The position numbers and the translations under genes are program-made. Source: UTCFX2 sp963788145 (GTDB lineage Bacteria; Chloroflexota; Anaerolineae; Anaerolineales; UBA4823). Taken from it: 64,000 nt of DNA. The notes under the pieces are model-generated. The model saw only the letters and a program-made list of their open reading frames with translations. It had not been told where the DNA came from and ran no database searches. The stretch lies in assembly GCA_963788145.1 (NCBI GenBank), contig CAWBFQ010000007.1:806001-870000 (forward strand), given 5' to 3'. This document shows positions 33,946 to 43,116 of this stretch, one piece after another; position 1 is the first letter of the stretch; every line of letters begins with the position of its first letter.

Positions 33946-35810
33946 GCTGGCAGTTCCCCGAAGAATTCTGTGAACACTTCGATTACGTCTGGATCAAATT
34001 GCTTGCCGGATTCCTGGATAATATATTCCAGCGCCTTATCTTTTGGCCAGGCTTTTCGATATGGGCGGTCTGAGATCAATGCGTCATAAACATCTACCAC
34101 AGCGAACAAACGAGCTGCGAGCGGAATCTGGTCGCCCTTCAAGCCGCGCGGATAACCGCTGCCATCCCATCTCTCGTGATGACAATAGGGGATATCTAAC
34201 GCCAATTGCAGGTATGAGATCGAGGCTAATAATTCATAGGCTTGCTGGGGGTGACGATGCATGATGACCCATTCCTCTTCGTTGAGTGGACCGGGCTTAT
34301 TTAGGATTTTATCCGGGACGCCAATCTTGCCGATATCGTGCAACATCGCGCCGCGCCGATACTGCAAAATGGCTTCATCGGGCAATCCCATCGCTTTGGC
34401 AAGCTTTACTGTCATCTCAGTCACCCGACGGGTATGACCTTCTGTCTCGCGATCACGCAGGTCCATGGCGCGCGACCACCCTTCAATCGTTTCGTCGTAA
34501 GCCAGCACCAACTCGGCGTTTGTGCTGTGCAAATCGGCTAACAAACTCAAGTCTTCGATTGCGAGAGCGACCTGCCCGGCCAGGTTTTCAAGGAAATTAA
34601 ACCATTCGGTATCGGGGTCCAGTTCTGTTCGGCTGAATACTTCCAGAACTCCCACCACTTTTCCTTTATTCAACAACGGAACGCTGTAACTGTTCTGGAA
34701 ATGCTCGTCATGTAAGATGCGAGCCCGAGCAGAAGGTTCATGCTCAAAATCTTGATAAGAGCCCTTGATGCGCTGCCGCTTTATAGCTGCTCGACCTGCC
34801 ATACCTTCTCCCATGCGGGTTTGGAGAGAATCTCCCACCCAACTCACAAAACCACGCTGAGCCGCGTGTTGCAGATAGGGAGAATTGCCATCCGCCAGGA
34901 GCACATTGGCGGCTTCCACATCTAACTGAAAGACAACATGTTCTAGAATGATCCCAAGGGTTACTTTCAGGTCCAGATTGGAGCGAATAATGGTATCAAT
35001 CTCATGAAGGGATGCGATCCGTTGCAGGTTGCGGTGTAATTTTGCCTCTGCTTGTTTTCGAGCCGTGATGTCTTCTAATACCACAATGTGATGACTTGGA
35101 GCTTCATCTGCCTCCCAGATCGCCGAAATGGTCTGGTTTACCCAGACCTCCGAGCCATCCTTGCGGCTATAGCGTTTTTCCACTGAGAACTCGTGAACCT
35201 CACCCTGCCAGAGCTTTTTAAAGAGATCATCCTCTTGTAGTTCTTCTTCACAGAAAGAGAACTGCTTGTTAGCGAGTTGTCCTTCTATGACTTCTTCGGA
35301 TGAATATCCAATGATCTGGCAAAATTTCTGGTTAACTTGTAAGATCCGCCCGCTAGTCGAGTCCACTAAGGACACTCCCACGCCTGCCTGTTCAAATATT
35401 GCCCGTAGTTGGCGCTCACTTTGCTGCAACTTGCGGTCCATCTGATGTTTGAATAAGGCCATCTCAATCGTGCTACGCAGCTCGCGTTCATGAACAGGTT
35501 TAACCAGATAACCATAGGGCTCAGTCAACTTGGCCCGCTCGATCAGCTCCTCATCAGAATAAGCGGTCAGGAAGATCGTGGGAGGGCCCAGGATTGTGCG
35601 AATTTGTTCAGCAGCCTGGATACCATCCAGTCTGCCATCCAGTCGAATATCCATCAAGACCAGGTCTGGGCAGAACTCATTCACCCATTCGACCGCTTTC
35701 TCACCATTTGCGGTGACCGCGGTTGGATATCCCCAACTTTCCAGGGTGTCTTGCAGGCGCATGGCGATGATTGCGTCATCTTCTACGATCAAAATCTTTT
35801 CATGTGCCAT
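33942..35810 (-). CDS. Response regulator with PAS, GAF and HD-GYP c-di-GMP phosphodiesterase
   Basis: A 622-residue protein: receiver (about 1-118, ILIVEDDAIIAMRLQ with Asp in DLVLMDIRL), PAS (about 130-255), GAF (about 275-430) and HD-GYP (about 455-615). The HD-GYP motifs are complete: HDIGKIGVPD, HH in YCHHERWDGSGYPRGLKG, and DVYDALISDRPYR. It should hydrolyse cyclic di-GMP when phosphorylated or when its PAS/GAF ligand binds. ATG 35810 has GGAGGT upstream and overlaps the end of the kinase gene. The receiver is closely related to that of the next protein (KLTEPYGYLVKPVHEREL in both). Confidence 0.92.
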   Translation of the reverse strand: MAHEKILIVEDDAIIAMRLQDTLESWGYPTAVTANGEKAVEWVNEFCPDLVLMDIRLDGRLDGIQAAEQIRTILGPPTIFLTAYSDEELIERAKLTEPYGYLVKPVHERELRSTIEMALFKHQMDRKLQQSERQLRAIFEQAGVGVSLVDSTSGRILQVNQKFCQIIGYSSEEVIEGQLANKQFSFCEEELQEDDLFKKLWQGEVHEFSVEKRYSRKDGSEVWVNQTISAIWEADEAPSHHIVVLEDITARKQAEAKLHRNLQRIASLHEIDTIIRSNLDLKVTLGIILEHVVFQLDVEAANVLLADGNSPYLQHAAQRGFVSWVGDSLQTRMGEGMAGRAAIKRQRIKGSYQDFEHEPSARARILHDEHFQNSYSVPLLNKGKVVGVLEVFSRTELDPDTEWFNFLENLAGQVALAIEDLSLLADLHSTNAELVLAYDETIEGWSRAMDLRDRETEGHTRRVTEMTVKLAKAMGLPDEAILQYRRGAMLHDIGKIGVPDKILNKPGPLNEEEWVIMHRHPQQAYELLASISYLQLALDIPYCHHERWDGSGYPRGLKGDQIPLAARLFAVVDVYDALISDRPYRKAWPKDKALEYIIQESGKQFDPDVIEVFTEFFGELPA

Positions 35811-37230
35811 GATTAACCTCCGGTAAAGGGAAACGCGCTCGGACGGAAGTTCCGTACCCATCTTTCCCGTGAAAATCAACATCCCCGCCCAGGGCGCGCG
35901 CCCGTTCGCGCATGCCCAGTAAGCCCATTGATTGATGCGAGCGGATCTCGTTTTCGGTGATGCCGCGACCGTTATCCTTTATTGTGAAAACCAACCAATT
36001 TCCTTCGATCTCCAGGAATGCATCCACTTGAGTTGCCCTCGAGTGACGAACGACATTGGTGAGCAATTCTTGATAAATGCGAAACAGGGCGGTGGAAATT
36101 TCCTGCTCCAATTCCTGGTCGCCCAACTCCCAGGACAAGTTACTGGTGATATTGGTATGATCGCTGAAATCCTCTGATTGCCACTCTAGAGCCGCTTCCA
36201 ATCCCAGGTCATCCAGAATGCCCGGGCGTAGCTCGCTGACCACCCTGCGAACCATGTTGATAGCTAAATCTGTCAATGTCATCACTTCGGACAGTCGTTT
36301 CTGCAGTTGATGGTCTTCCCTGTTTTGGTTTGCGATCGAATGGAGTTCCATCTTGATGACCGTCAAGGCCTGGCTAAACTCATCGTGGATTTCATGAGCG
36401 ATCTGAGTGCGCTCATCTTCGCGCACAGTCTGTAAATAACGCGCCAGGTCCTGCAGTTGTGTGCGCGATTCACGCAGCGCCTGTTCGGCATTCCGACGGT
36501 CGGTGATGTTATTGGCTGTTACTACCACAGCCGGTTTGCCCAGGTATGCCATGTTGGTGACTGTGATCTCCACCCAACGTTTTTCTCCCTGGCGGGTGCG
36601 AATACAGATAGAGCGCTGACCATTTTCCTGCAACCATTCCAGACCGGAGCATTGCCAGTTTTGGATAAGTAATCCCTCCGTTGGGTCAATCAGTTGGTTA
36701 AGATCGATCGACAGAAACTCTTCCAGGGGATAACCAGAGATGGTTTCGGACGCCGGATTTGCGTATGCACAGCGGTTATCCTGAAGGATCAAAATGGCAG
36801 CGGAGGATGTCTCAGCGAGGGTTCGAAATTTCTCTTCACTTTCTCTCAAACGGTGGTCCATGCTGTGTTTATACAAGGCCATCTCGACGATGCTGATAAG
36901 CTCGCGCTCATGCACGGGTTTGACCAGATATCCATAAGGCTCGGTCAACTTGGCCCGTCTGAGCAACTCTTCGTCAGAATATGCGGAGAGAAATATCGTC
37001 GGCGTTTTGAATTCGCTTTGAATTTTCTCGGCTACCTGGATCCCATCCAGAGCCCCTTTCAGACGAATATCCAGTAATACCAGATCCGGCGATGACTGAT
37101 CCATTTCTGCCAGAGCCTGTTCGCCAGATGAAGAGGACATCGTGCGATACCCCCAACTCGCCAGCATCTCTTGCAAGTGGATGGAGATAATTGCGTCGTC
37201 TTCGACAATCATTATGGTTGCCTTAGTCAA
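35800..37230 (-). CDS. Hybrid receiver-PAS-HisKA_3 histidine kinase
   Basis: A 476-residue cytoplasmic protein: receiver (about 1-118, Asp in DLVLLDIRL), PAS (about 130-250), HisKA_3 phospho-acceptor (ERTQIAHEIHDEFSQALTVI, about 272-292) and HATPase (NGRGITENE and SMGLLGMRERARALGG). It has no membrane helix. The N-terminal receiver is nearly the same as that of the following HD-GYP protein, so one may descend from a tandem duplication. It overlaps its neighbours at both ends, so all three sensory genes form a relay operon. Confidence 0.9.
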   Translation of the reverse strand: MTKATIMIVEDDAIISIHLQEMLASWGYRTMSSSSGEQALAEMDQSSPDLVLLDIRLKGALDGIQVAEKIQSEFKTPTIFLSAYSDEELLRRAKLTEPYGYLVKPVHERELISIVEMALYKHSMDHRLRESEEKFRTLAETSSAAILILQDNRCAYANPASETISGYPLEEFLSIDLNQLIDPTEGLLIQNWQCSGLEWLQENGQRSICIRTRQGEKRWVEITVTNMAYLGKPAVVVTANNITDRRNAEQALRESRTQLQDLARYLQTVREDERTQIAHEIHDEFSQALTVIKMELHSIANQNREDHQLQKRLSEVMTLTDLAINMVRRVVSELRPGILDDLGLEAALEWQSEDFSDHTNITSNLSWELGDQELEQEISTALFRIYQELLTNVVRHSRATQVDAFLEIEGNWLVFTIKDNGRGITENEIRSHQSMGLLGMRERARALGGDVDFHGKDGYGTSVRARFPLPEVNHGT

Positions 37231-38869
37231 CGGTTACTCCTCCGTTGGGTCTGGCAAGTGTCAACCGGAAACAGGTCCCTTGGCATATATTCACTTCCAG
37301 GTTACCGTGCAACTGCTCGGCCAGGCGGTTTACAAGCCGCAAGCCTAAAGAGCGAGTGTTACGCCAATCTAAATCTGGCGGCAGCCCAATCCCATTATCT
37401 CGTATTTCCAGTATGTACTGCTGTTCCACTTCGCTCAAAATGAGATCAATTCGATTTGGGCGTTCTTTCTGATTTGCTAATTTTATCTCATCCCGACCGG
37501 GAAAGGCATATTTTAGGGCATTTGTCAACAATTCTGTCACAATCAGCCCAAATGGCACAGCCATGTCAATGTTCAATTCAAGATTGGCAGCATCGACATG
37601 CAAGTCGATCCCGGTTGAACCGAACACCTGGAATAGATTATCGATGAGTTTCATCAGATAAGTGTCGGCATGGATTTTTGCCAGGTTTTTTGAGCGGTAG
37701 AGATCTTCATGAACTAAAGCAATCGTGCGGACGCGTTCCTGAAGCTCGCGAATACCATGGATGGCGGTTGGATCGGAAATTAAGCGGGCTTGCATGTCTG
37801 CCAATGAGATGATCACTTCGAGGTTATTCTTGACGCGATGATGAACTTCCTTCAGTAATACTTCTTTTTCTACCAGCGAAGCTTTTAGTTGAGCATCCAT
37901 TTGCATGCGCTCGGTGATATCCGTAATAAAACCTTCGATGGCCTGCAATTCATTCTGCGTTGAGAAAATTCCCCGACCGCGCTCCATAACCCATTTGGCC
38001 TCGCCGCTGGCTGTGGTGATTCGATAAACCAGATCAAATGGTTTTCGCAGCAAAACCGCTTCCTGGACAGTATCCCAAATCATCTGACGGTTTTCTGGAT
38101 GAATCAATTCAGCATAACTGATCTGGTTATTGCACAGGAATGCAGAAGGTGGATACCCTGTCAAGCCCAGGGCGCCCTGGCTGACGAATTCCATCGTCCA
38201 AAACTGGTCATTCTGGCAGCGATACGTCATTCCTGGCAGATTGCTGAGCAAGGTGGTCAGCTTGCGCTCGCTTTCTCTGAGCGACTGTTCAACTTGCTTC
38301 CTTTCGGCCAGTTCCTGTTCCAAGGACTGATAGAGCCAGGCGTTCTTCAGCGCAATAGCGATCTGCTCTGCCAGAGTCTCCTCTACGATCAAATCATCTC
38401 CATCAAAGGCATTTAAGCTGGAGCTCTGGATATCCAGTACGCCCATGATCTCACCATCCAGCCGGATAGGGATGGTGAGTTCTGAGAGGGTATGAACATC
38501 ATCTGGATATAGATTGATATAGCTGGGCTCGAGGCGCACATCGTTGGCGAGCAAGCTGCGACCATGGTTGCAAACCCAACCGACCATCCCTTGATTAATA
38601 TCTAAGATATGGATGGCTGAGAAAAAACGGGCATATTCACCCGCTATGGCGCTCATCAGCAGCACCTGGTGCTCGCGATCGATCAAAAAAATTCCAACAT
38701 GCTGGTAATTAAAAAGCTGTTGAGTCAATTGAGCAGCACGCTGCAAGACCTCATCCACGTCATGAGCCTGCCCAATTTTACGAGCGATATCATTGAGCAG
38801 TTCCAGCCTGGCAGCATGTTTGCGCAGCATCTGATCTGCATGAAATGAGGATCTATTTCTAGCCATCAT
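37223..38869 (-). CDS. GAF-PAS sensor histidine kinase, HisKA_2 type
   Basis: A 548-residue soluble kinase: GAF (about 20-170, ending ALKNAWLYQSLEQELAERK), coiled coil, PAS with PAC (about 205-330), then HisKA_2 with LKEVHHRVKNNLEVIISLADMQ read across the His box (about 345-365), and HATPase (ELLTNALKYAF, NGIGLPPD, SLGLRLVNRLAEQLHG). The frame overlaps the next gene by 8 bases. It is first in the operon and likely feeds phosphate to the receivers of the next two proteins. Confidence 0.9.
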   Translation of the reverse strand: MMARNRSSFHADQMLRKHAARLELLNDIARKIGQAHDVDEVLQRAAQLTQQLFNYQHVGIFLIDREHQVLLMSAIAGEYARFFSAIHILDINQGMVGWVCNHGRSLLANDVRLEPSYINLYPDDVHTLSELTIPIRLDGEIMGVLDIQSSSLNAFDGDDLIVEETLAEQIAIALKNAWLYQSLEQELAERKQVEQSLRESERKLTTLLSNLPGMTYRCQNDQFWTMEFVSQGALGLTGYPPSAFLCNNQISYAELIHPENRQMIWDTVQEAVLLRKPFDLVYRITTASGEAKWVMERGRGIFSTQNELQAIEGFITDITERMQMDAQLKASLVEKEVLLKEVHHRVKNNLEVIISLADMQARLISDPTAIHGIRELQERVRTIALVHEDLYRSKNLAKIHADTYLMKLIDNLFQVFGSTGIDLHVDAANLELNIDMAVPFGLIVTELLTNALKYAFPGRDEIKLANQKERPNRIDLILSEVEQQYILEIRDNGIGLPPDLDWRNTRSLGLRLVNRLAEQLHGNLEVNICQGTCFRLTLARPNGGVTVD

Positions 38870-38964
38870 CTACCTGTCTGGGATCCAAGATATCAGGATA
38901 TAGGATATCACAAATACGAAGAGATCCCCCTTGCAGGTCTGATAAGGCGGAAACCTTACTTGCC

Positions 38965-39654
38965 TTAGTTCAGGCTGATCAGGATTGCCTGGGCGATCAA
39001 CGGACTGATGATATGTTCTTCAGTTAGATCGTTTAAAACAATTCGCTGGGTTCCATCCAGCGGATTGCGCTGCAGAACCCGAATCAGCATGCCCGGTTTC
39101 AGGCCAATGGTTGTGAAATAAGTGAGCAAGTCCTCGCGATGGCTGTCTACCTGGCGCACCAGACCGGATTGACCCTGGTTAAGCTCGCAGAGAGGCATCA
39201 TCTGCGGGTGATCCACCAACTCAAGCGCTCGATTGGGGATTGGCTCGCCGTGAGGATCATATTGCGGCTCGCCCAGAAGTTCTGCGATACGATCCTCCAT
39301 AAACGGCGAAATGACATGTTCGAGTTCTTCAGCTTCCTCGTGGACTTCGTTCCAGGGATAGTGAAGGATTTGGAAAAGGAATTGTTCCAAAAGGCGATGG
39401 CGACGAATGACTTTTAGCGCAGCCTGCTCCCCTTCATGGGTCAAGGTGACGCCGCGATGCTTTTGATAGTCCACCAGGCGAGGCTGGTGGGCGTTTAGCT
39501 TTTGGAGCATATTCGAAACCGAGGCTGGTTTAACATGCAGCGACTCTGCTAACTCAATCGTTCCAATTGGTCCGCCGTGGCGAGTGAGGAAATAGATCAT
39601 TTTTAGATAATCCTGCACCGAGCGGCTGAGAGAGTCTGCAATTTTTTCAGGCAT
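38965..39654 (-). CDS. DtxR-family metal-dependent regulator with FeoA-like C-terminal domain
   Basis: A 229-residue regulator. The winged helix reads SVQDYLKMIYFLTRHGGPIGTIELAESLHVKPASVSNML in the positions of DtxR/MntR/IdeR. The dimer and metal region follows (RHRLLEQFLFQILHY, EAEELEHVISPFMEDRI, with DPHGEPIP), and the C-terminus is an SH3-like FeoA domain. It would sense Fe(II) or Mn(II). ATG 39654 comes 2 bases after the FeoB stop, so it is coupled to iron uptake. The frame is open to 39750 through feoB. Confidence 0.9.
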   Translation of the reverse strand: MPEKIADSLSRSVQDYLKMIYFLTRHGGPIGTIELAESLHVKPASVSNMLQKLNAHQPRLVDYQKHRGVTLTHEGEQAALKVIRRHRLLEQFLFQILHYPWNEVHEEAEELEHVISPFMEDRIAELLGEPQYDPHGEPIPNRALELVDHPQMMPLCELNQGQSGLVRQVDSHREDLLTYFTTIGLKPGMLIRVLQRNPLDGTQRIVLNDLTEEHIISPLIAQAILISLN

Positions 39655-39656
39655 GG

Positions 39657-41069
39657 TCACACCCAACCTAGCAGACGGGCAGTCGAAGCGGTCAGGAAGG
39701 TTACCAGAAAGGCTAATCCAAGCGTAATCACCACGCTCAAGGTTGCCCACTTCGCACTCTTGGTCTCTTTATAGATCGTCATAATCGTAGTGGCGCATGG
39801 GTTATGCAACAAAGAGAACAGCATCAAATTGATCGCCGTGAGCAGGGTCCAACCATGGACGCCAACCAGAAGGTTGTGCAGTTCAGAATATCCGGGGATA
39901 TCTGTCATCATCCCGGTTCCCAGATAAACCATCATCATGGTGGGAACCACGATCTCATTGGCCGGAATGGCGATTATGTAAGCCAATAATATCACGCCAT
40001 CCAATCCCAGCAGAAAGCCGAATGGATCCAGGAAGGTTGCAATATGCTGCGCCACACTGATCCCATTTACATTAATATTTGCGAGGACCCAGATAACGGC
40101 TCCAGCCGGAGCGGCTGTCTGGATAGCCCGCCAAAGGACGAATATCGTTCGATCGATGAAGGATGTGTACAAAATTCGGGGAATATTCGGTTTGCGATAG
40201 GGCGGCAGTTCGAGGGTAAACGCCGAAGCCTCGCCTTTCAGGACGGTCTTTGAAAGTCCCCATGAGACCAGCAGGGTGAAGAAAATTCCAATTAAGACCA
40301 CCCCAACCACTGAACCTGCCGCGACGAGCGAAGCTACCGAAGCCGGGAAGGAGGCGGCTACAAATACGGTCGCCAGCATGATCAGGGTGGGAAAACGGCC
40401 GTTGCATGGCACAAAGTTGTTGGTCAGGATAGCAATCAGACGCTCGCGGGGCGAGTCGATCACGCGGGTTGCGATTACACCAGCTGCGTTGCAGCCAAAA
40501 CCCATCGCCATCGTGAGCGATTGTTTGCCATGCGCCCCGGCTTTCTTGAAAAGCCAATCCAAATTAAAAGCCACGCGGGGTAAATAACCCAGGTCTTCCA
40601 TGATTGTAAAGAGCGGGAAGAAAATTGCCATCGGAGGCAGCATGACACTGATCACCCAGGCCAACCCGCGATAGACGCCATGCCAGATGAAACCGGTCAC
40701 CCACCAGGGAAAACCCAGCGAAGTGAAGAGGTCGGCAGCTTTTGCTTCAATCATAAACAGGAAATCCGCCAGCATTTTGGATGGGACGTTGGATCCAACG
40801 ATCGTCAGCCAAAAAACCACTGCCAGCAGGAGCAGCATCAGCGGTAAGCCAAAGATCGGGGAAGTGACGATCCGGTCGATGCGCTGGTCGAGATCGTACT
40901 TGCGTCCGCCATCCAGATCAGTCTGCGAGTGCACAGCCCGCTGGGCTATCCGCTCTGCTTCCGAATACATGGACTGGACAATTTCATCACGGAAGCCGTC
41001 TCCCAGCGTGGGGCGCAAGGCTTCAGCGTGGTCGAGGATTTGTTGGGGAGTGAGAAGTGCATCCATCAT
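39657..41069 (-). CDS. feoB: Ferrous iron transporter FeoB, membrane part (split gene)
   Basis: A 470-residue membrane protein holding the two Gate (nucleoside-recognition-like) domains of FeoB. It has about ten helices, GYLPRVAFNLDWLFKKAGAHGKQS, the conserved GFGCNAAGV and FVPCNGRFP Cys motifs, and SLLHNPCATTI near the end. The GTPase part is a separate gene just upstream. ATG 41069 has an AAGGA site 6-8 bases before it and follows the GTPase TAA by 7 bases, so the split is real and not a frameshift. It makes the Fe(II) pore. Confidence 0.92.
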   Translation of the reverse strand: MMDALLTPQQILDHAEALRPTLGDGFRDEIVQSMYSEAERIAQRAVHSQTDLDGGRKYDLDQRIDRIVTSPIFGLPLMLLLLAVVFWLTIVGSNVPSKMLADFLFMIEAKAADLFTSLGFPWWVTGFIWHGVYRGLAWVISVMLPPMAIFFPLFTIMEDLGYLPRVAFNLDWLFKKAGAHGKQSLTMAMGFGCNAAGVIATRVIDSPRERLIAILTNNFVPCNGRFPTLIMLATVFVAASFPASVASLVAAGSVVGVVLIGIFFTLLVSWGLSKTVLKGEASAFTLELPPYRKPNIPRILYTSFIDRTIFVLWRAIQTAAPAGAVIWVLANINVNGISVAQHIATFLDPFGFLLGLDGVILLAYIIAIPANEIVVPTMMMVYLGTGMMTDIPGYSELHNLLVGVHGWTLLTAINLMLFSLLHNPCATTIMTIYKETKSAKWATLSVVITLGLAFLVTFLTASTARLLGWV

Positions 41070-41076
41070 CTTTTCC

Positions 41077-41913
41077 TTATTGACGTCCTTCAACAGCCAT
41101 TTTCTTACTAAACGAGATATCCGCCCGTTTTTGGCCAGAAACCAGTTCGGCCAGTTCACCGTTTATCAGGGCTTGTTGAAGACGAGCATCCCCATCCAGC
41201 AGGCGGATTGCCAGCCAGCGGGCGTTTGGCACACCTGGGTAAAGCTGTTCAATCTGGCTTTTTAAGTCATTCACGGCGCGCTGGAATTCGGATGTACCAC
41301 TGACCCGCAGCGGCTTGGTCAAAATATCGCCTTCGATCACACCGGCAACCGTGGTGAGCAAGTTCTGCATGCCTTCGCCGGTGCGGGCAACGATGGGTAT
41401 AGCCGGTACGCCCAGATCGCGAGCCAGGCTGCGGGTGTCCACCTCCAACCCTTTTCGGCGAGCCTCGTCCATCAAATTGACGGCCACAACCACCTGGTCT
41501 GTGATCTCTTGCACCTGCAGGACCAGATTCAGATTGCGTTCCAGGGCAGTCGCATCCGTCACCACAATCGTGCAATCTGGCTGCCCGAAGAGGATAAAGT
41601 TGCGGGCCACCTCCTCATCCTGGGAAGTAGAGAGGAGCGAATAAGTGCCTGGCAAATCGACCAGTTTATAGCGCACACCATTGAATGAATATCCGCCCTC
41701 GGCTCGGGTGACGGTCTTCCCCGGCCAGTTCCCGGTATGTTGGCGCAAACCGGTCAAAGCATTGAAGACGGTCGACTTTCCGGTATTTGGATTGCCGGCC
41801 AGGGCAACTACCCGGTCAAAGTTTTCCAGATTTACGCCCATCTGGGCTAACTGAGCGTTAGCGGGACAGGTATCACATGGAGAGGAGCTTCCAATAACTA
41901 CGTTGGTCATCAT
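41077..41913 (-). CDS. feoB: FeoB GTPase subunit (split gene)
   Basis: A 278-residue G protein with the full set of FeoB GTPase motifs: VVALAGNPNTGKSTVFNALTG in the P-loop region, the switch with HTGNWPGKTV, VDLPGTYSL (G3) and VVAVNLMDEA (NxxD, G4), then a helical GDI-like region to residue 278. An N-terminal CDTCP motif could bind metal. It drives gating of the membrane part encoded by the next gene. The start is ATG 41913, or 3 bases later. Confidence 0.92.
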   Translation of the reverse strand: MMTNVVIGSSSPCDTCPANAQLAQMGVNLENFDRVVALAGNPNTGKSTVFNALTGLRQHTGNWPGKTVTRAEGGYSFNGVRYKLVDLPGTYSLLSTSQDEEVARNFILFGQPDCTIVVTDATALERNLNLVLQVQEITDQVVVAVNLMDEARRKGLEVDTRSLARDLGVPAIPIVARTGEGMQNLLTTVAGVIEGDILTKPLRVSGTSEFQRAVNDLKSQIEQLYPGVPNARWLAIRLLDGDARLQQALINGELAELVSGQKRADISFSKKMAVEGRQ

Positions 41914-41936
41914 AACCTCTATTATCTAAACGTGTT

Positions 41937-42974
41937 TCAGTCGGAACCTGCAGGCTGAACCAGGATCAAGGCTGCCTGGTCGTTGCGAAGGGCGATGAGG
42001 GTGCCGCGGACGCGATAAGCGCGCGGTTCTTTGAATGCATTATCCAGCTCTGGAGAGATCTGGGTGCCCGGAGTCAGGCCTAAGTCGAGGAAGCGGCGCC
42101 GGGTGAACCCCTGGCAGCTATCGTCAAGCTTGACGATCCTGGCGGGCGCGCTGGTTTTTAGATCGCTGAGGGGGAGCGCATCCTCCAATTCCACTTCTAA
42201 TTCGTCTCGTTTTTGAAGGAATACGTTTGCGGCGATGGCCGGGGCAATATTCATCTCATGATGACCATCTGTGAGCGTGATGCGCTGGTTGGATCGGGCC
42301 AGCACGGTCACCCATTGACCAATGTGTAAACCTTCAGCCACAAGTTGGGCAAAAGCAACCGGGGGCTCATCTTCGAGATGGGTAATTTGGCCGCGCTCTC
42401 CCATCTTCCAATCTGTCAGGGCGGTGGTCTGCTCAGGTTTATTCGAGACCTGACGCAGCACGCCGGAAGCATTTGGGATCGGGTCGCCGTGTGGATCGCG
42501 GCTTGGGTGGCCTAAAGACGCATCCAGTTCATCGATCTGGGCCTGGCTGGATTTATGCTCCAGCTTATGAGCCATCTCATGAATCTGATCAAGCGGCACC
42601 CTGGCTTCATCGGCAAGATAGCGCTCCCAGAGGCGGTGAGCGCGCACTACCTGCAAAGCCCAGCGCTGACCCTCCGGAGTGAGGAAGAGCCGGTTGCGGC
42701 CCTGTTCCACCAGGCTCTGGTTCTGCATCTGGGAAACCAGATGCAAGACCTTACGCTGAGACAGATTCAGAGCGCCCGCCAGGGCGTCCACAGTGGGAGC
42801 CTGATTGTCTTGTTGAAGATTAAAAATATACTTCAAAGCGTCCTCGATCTGTTGGCGTTGAGCGGTCAACCGCCAGTTCCTCAACCGAGCAGCCAGTCCG
42901 ATCCGAGGCCAAAAAACCGCCGGCAAGAATACCAGGATCGCAATGATTAAAGCAATTGTCCAGAAAGTTTCCAT
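41937..42974 (-). CDS. Membrane-anchored DtxR-like regulator with FeoA domains
   Basis: A 345-residue protein. An N-terminal membrane helix (about residues 4-24) precedes a DtxR-type winged helix (APTVDALAGALNLSQRKVLHLVSQM) and metal/dimer region (RAHRLWERYLADEA, DPHGDPIPN). Two SH3-like FeoA-type domains follow (about 195-260 and 268-340, LGLTPGTQISPE). DNA-binding repressors are rarely membrane-bound; this suggests it senses iron near FeoB or regulates the transporter directly. A perfect 18-base-arm palindrome lies 20 bases upstream. It heads the iron operon. Confidence 0.85.
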   Translation of the reverse strand: METFWTIALIIAILVFLPAVFWPRIGLAARLRNWRLTAQRQQIEDALKYIFNLQQDNQAPTVDALAGALNLSQRKVLHLVSQMQNQSLVEQGRNRLFLTPEGQRWALQVVRAHRLWERYLADEARVPLDQIHEMAHKLEHKSSQAQIDELDASLGHPSRDPHGDPIPNASGVLRQVSNKPEQTTALTDWKMGERGQITHLEDEPPVAFAQLVAEGLHIGQWVTVLARSNQRITLTDGHHEMNIAPAIAANVFLQKRDELEVELEDALPLSDLKTSAPARIVKLDDSCQGFTRRRFLDLGLTPGTQISPELDNAFKEPRAYRVRGTLIALRNDQAALILVQPAGSD

Positions 42975-42993
42975 TTAGCACCAACCTTATAAT

Positions 42994-43035
42994 GTCTAAA
43001 GTATTATTTAGGCTAGACTAAATAATACTTTAGAC
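42994..43035 (-). promoter_or_regulatory. Perfect 18-base-arm palindrome, probable iron-regulator operator
   Basis: GTCTAAAGTATTATTTAG, a 6-base spacer, then its exact complement at 43018-43035. The centre TTTAGGCTAGACTAAA resembles DtxR/IdeR boxes (TTAGG-TTAG-CTAA style). It lies 20 bases before the start of the DtxR-FeoA gene, so binding there would shut the feoB operon when iron is plentiful. It could also form an RNA hairpin at the mRNA start. Confidence 0.7.
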
Positions 43036-43116
43036 GACATGTTTTGTCAACCCCGCAAGCGCCTCAAAACGCCCCGGTTTGCAAACTGGAAATATTGGCG
43101 GATCAAAAATGAAGGT

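Noticed and set aside
39657..41913. FeoB in two frames taken as another frameshift
   Set aside because: The GTPase part ends with a clean TAA and the membrane part has its own AAGGA site and ATG 7 bases later. Split FeoB is known, so this is natural.
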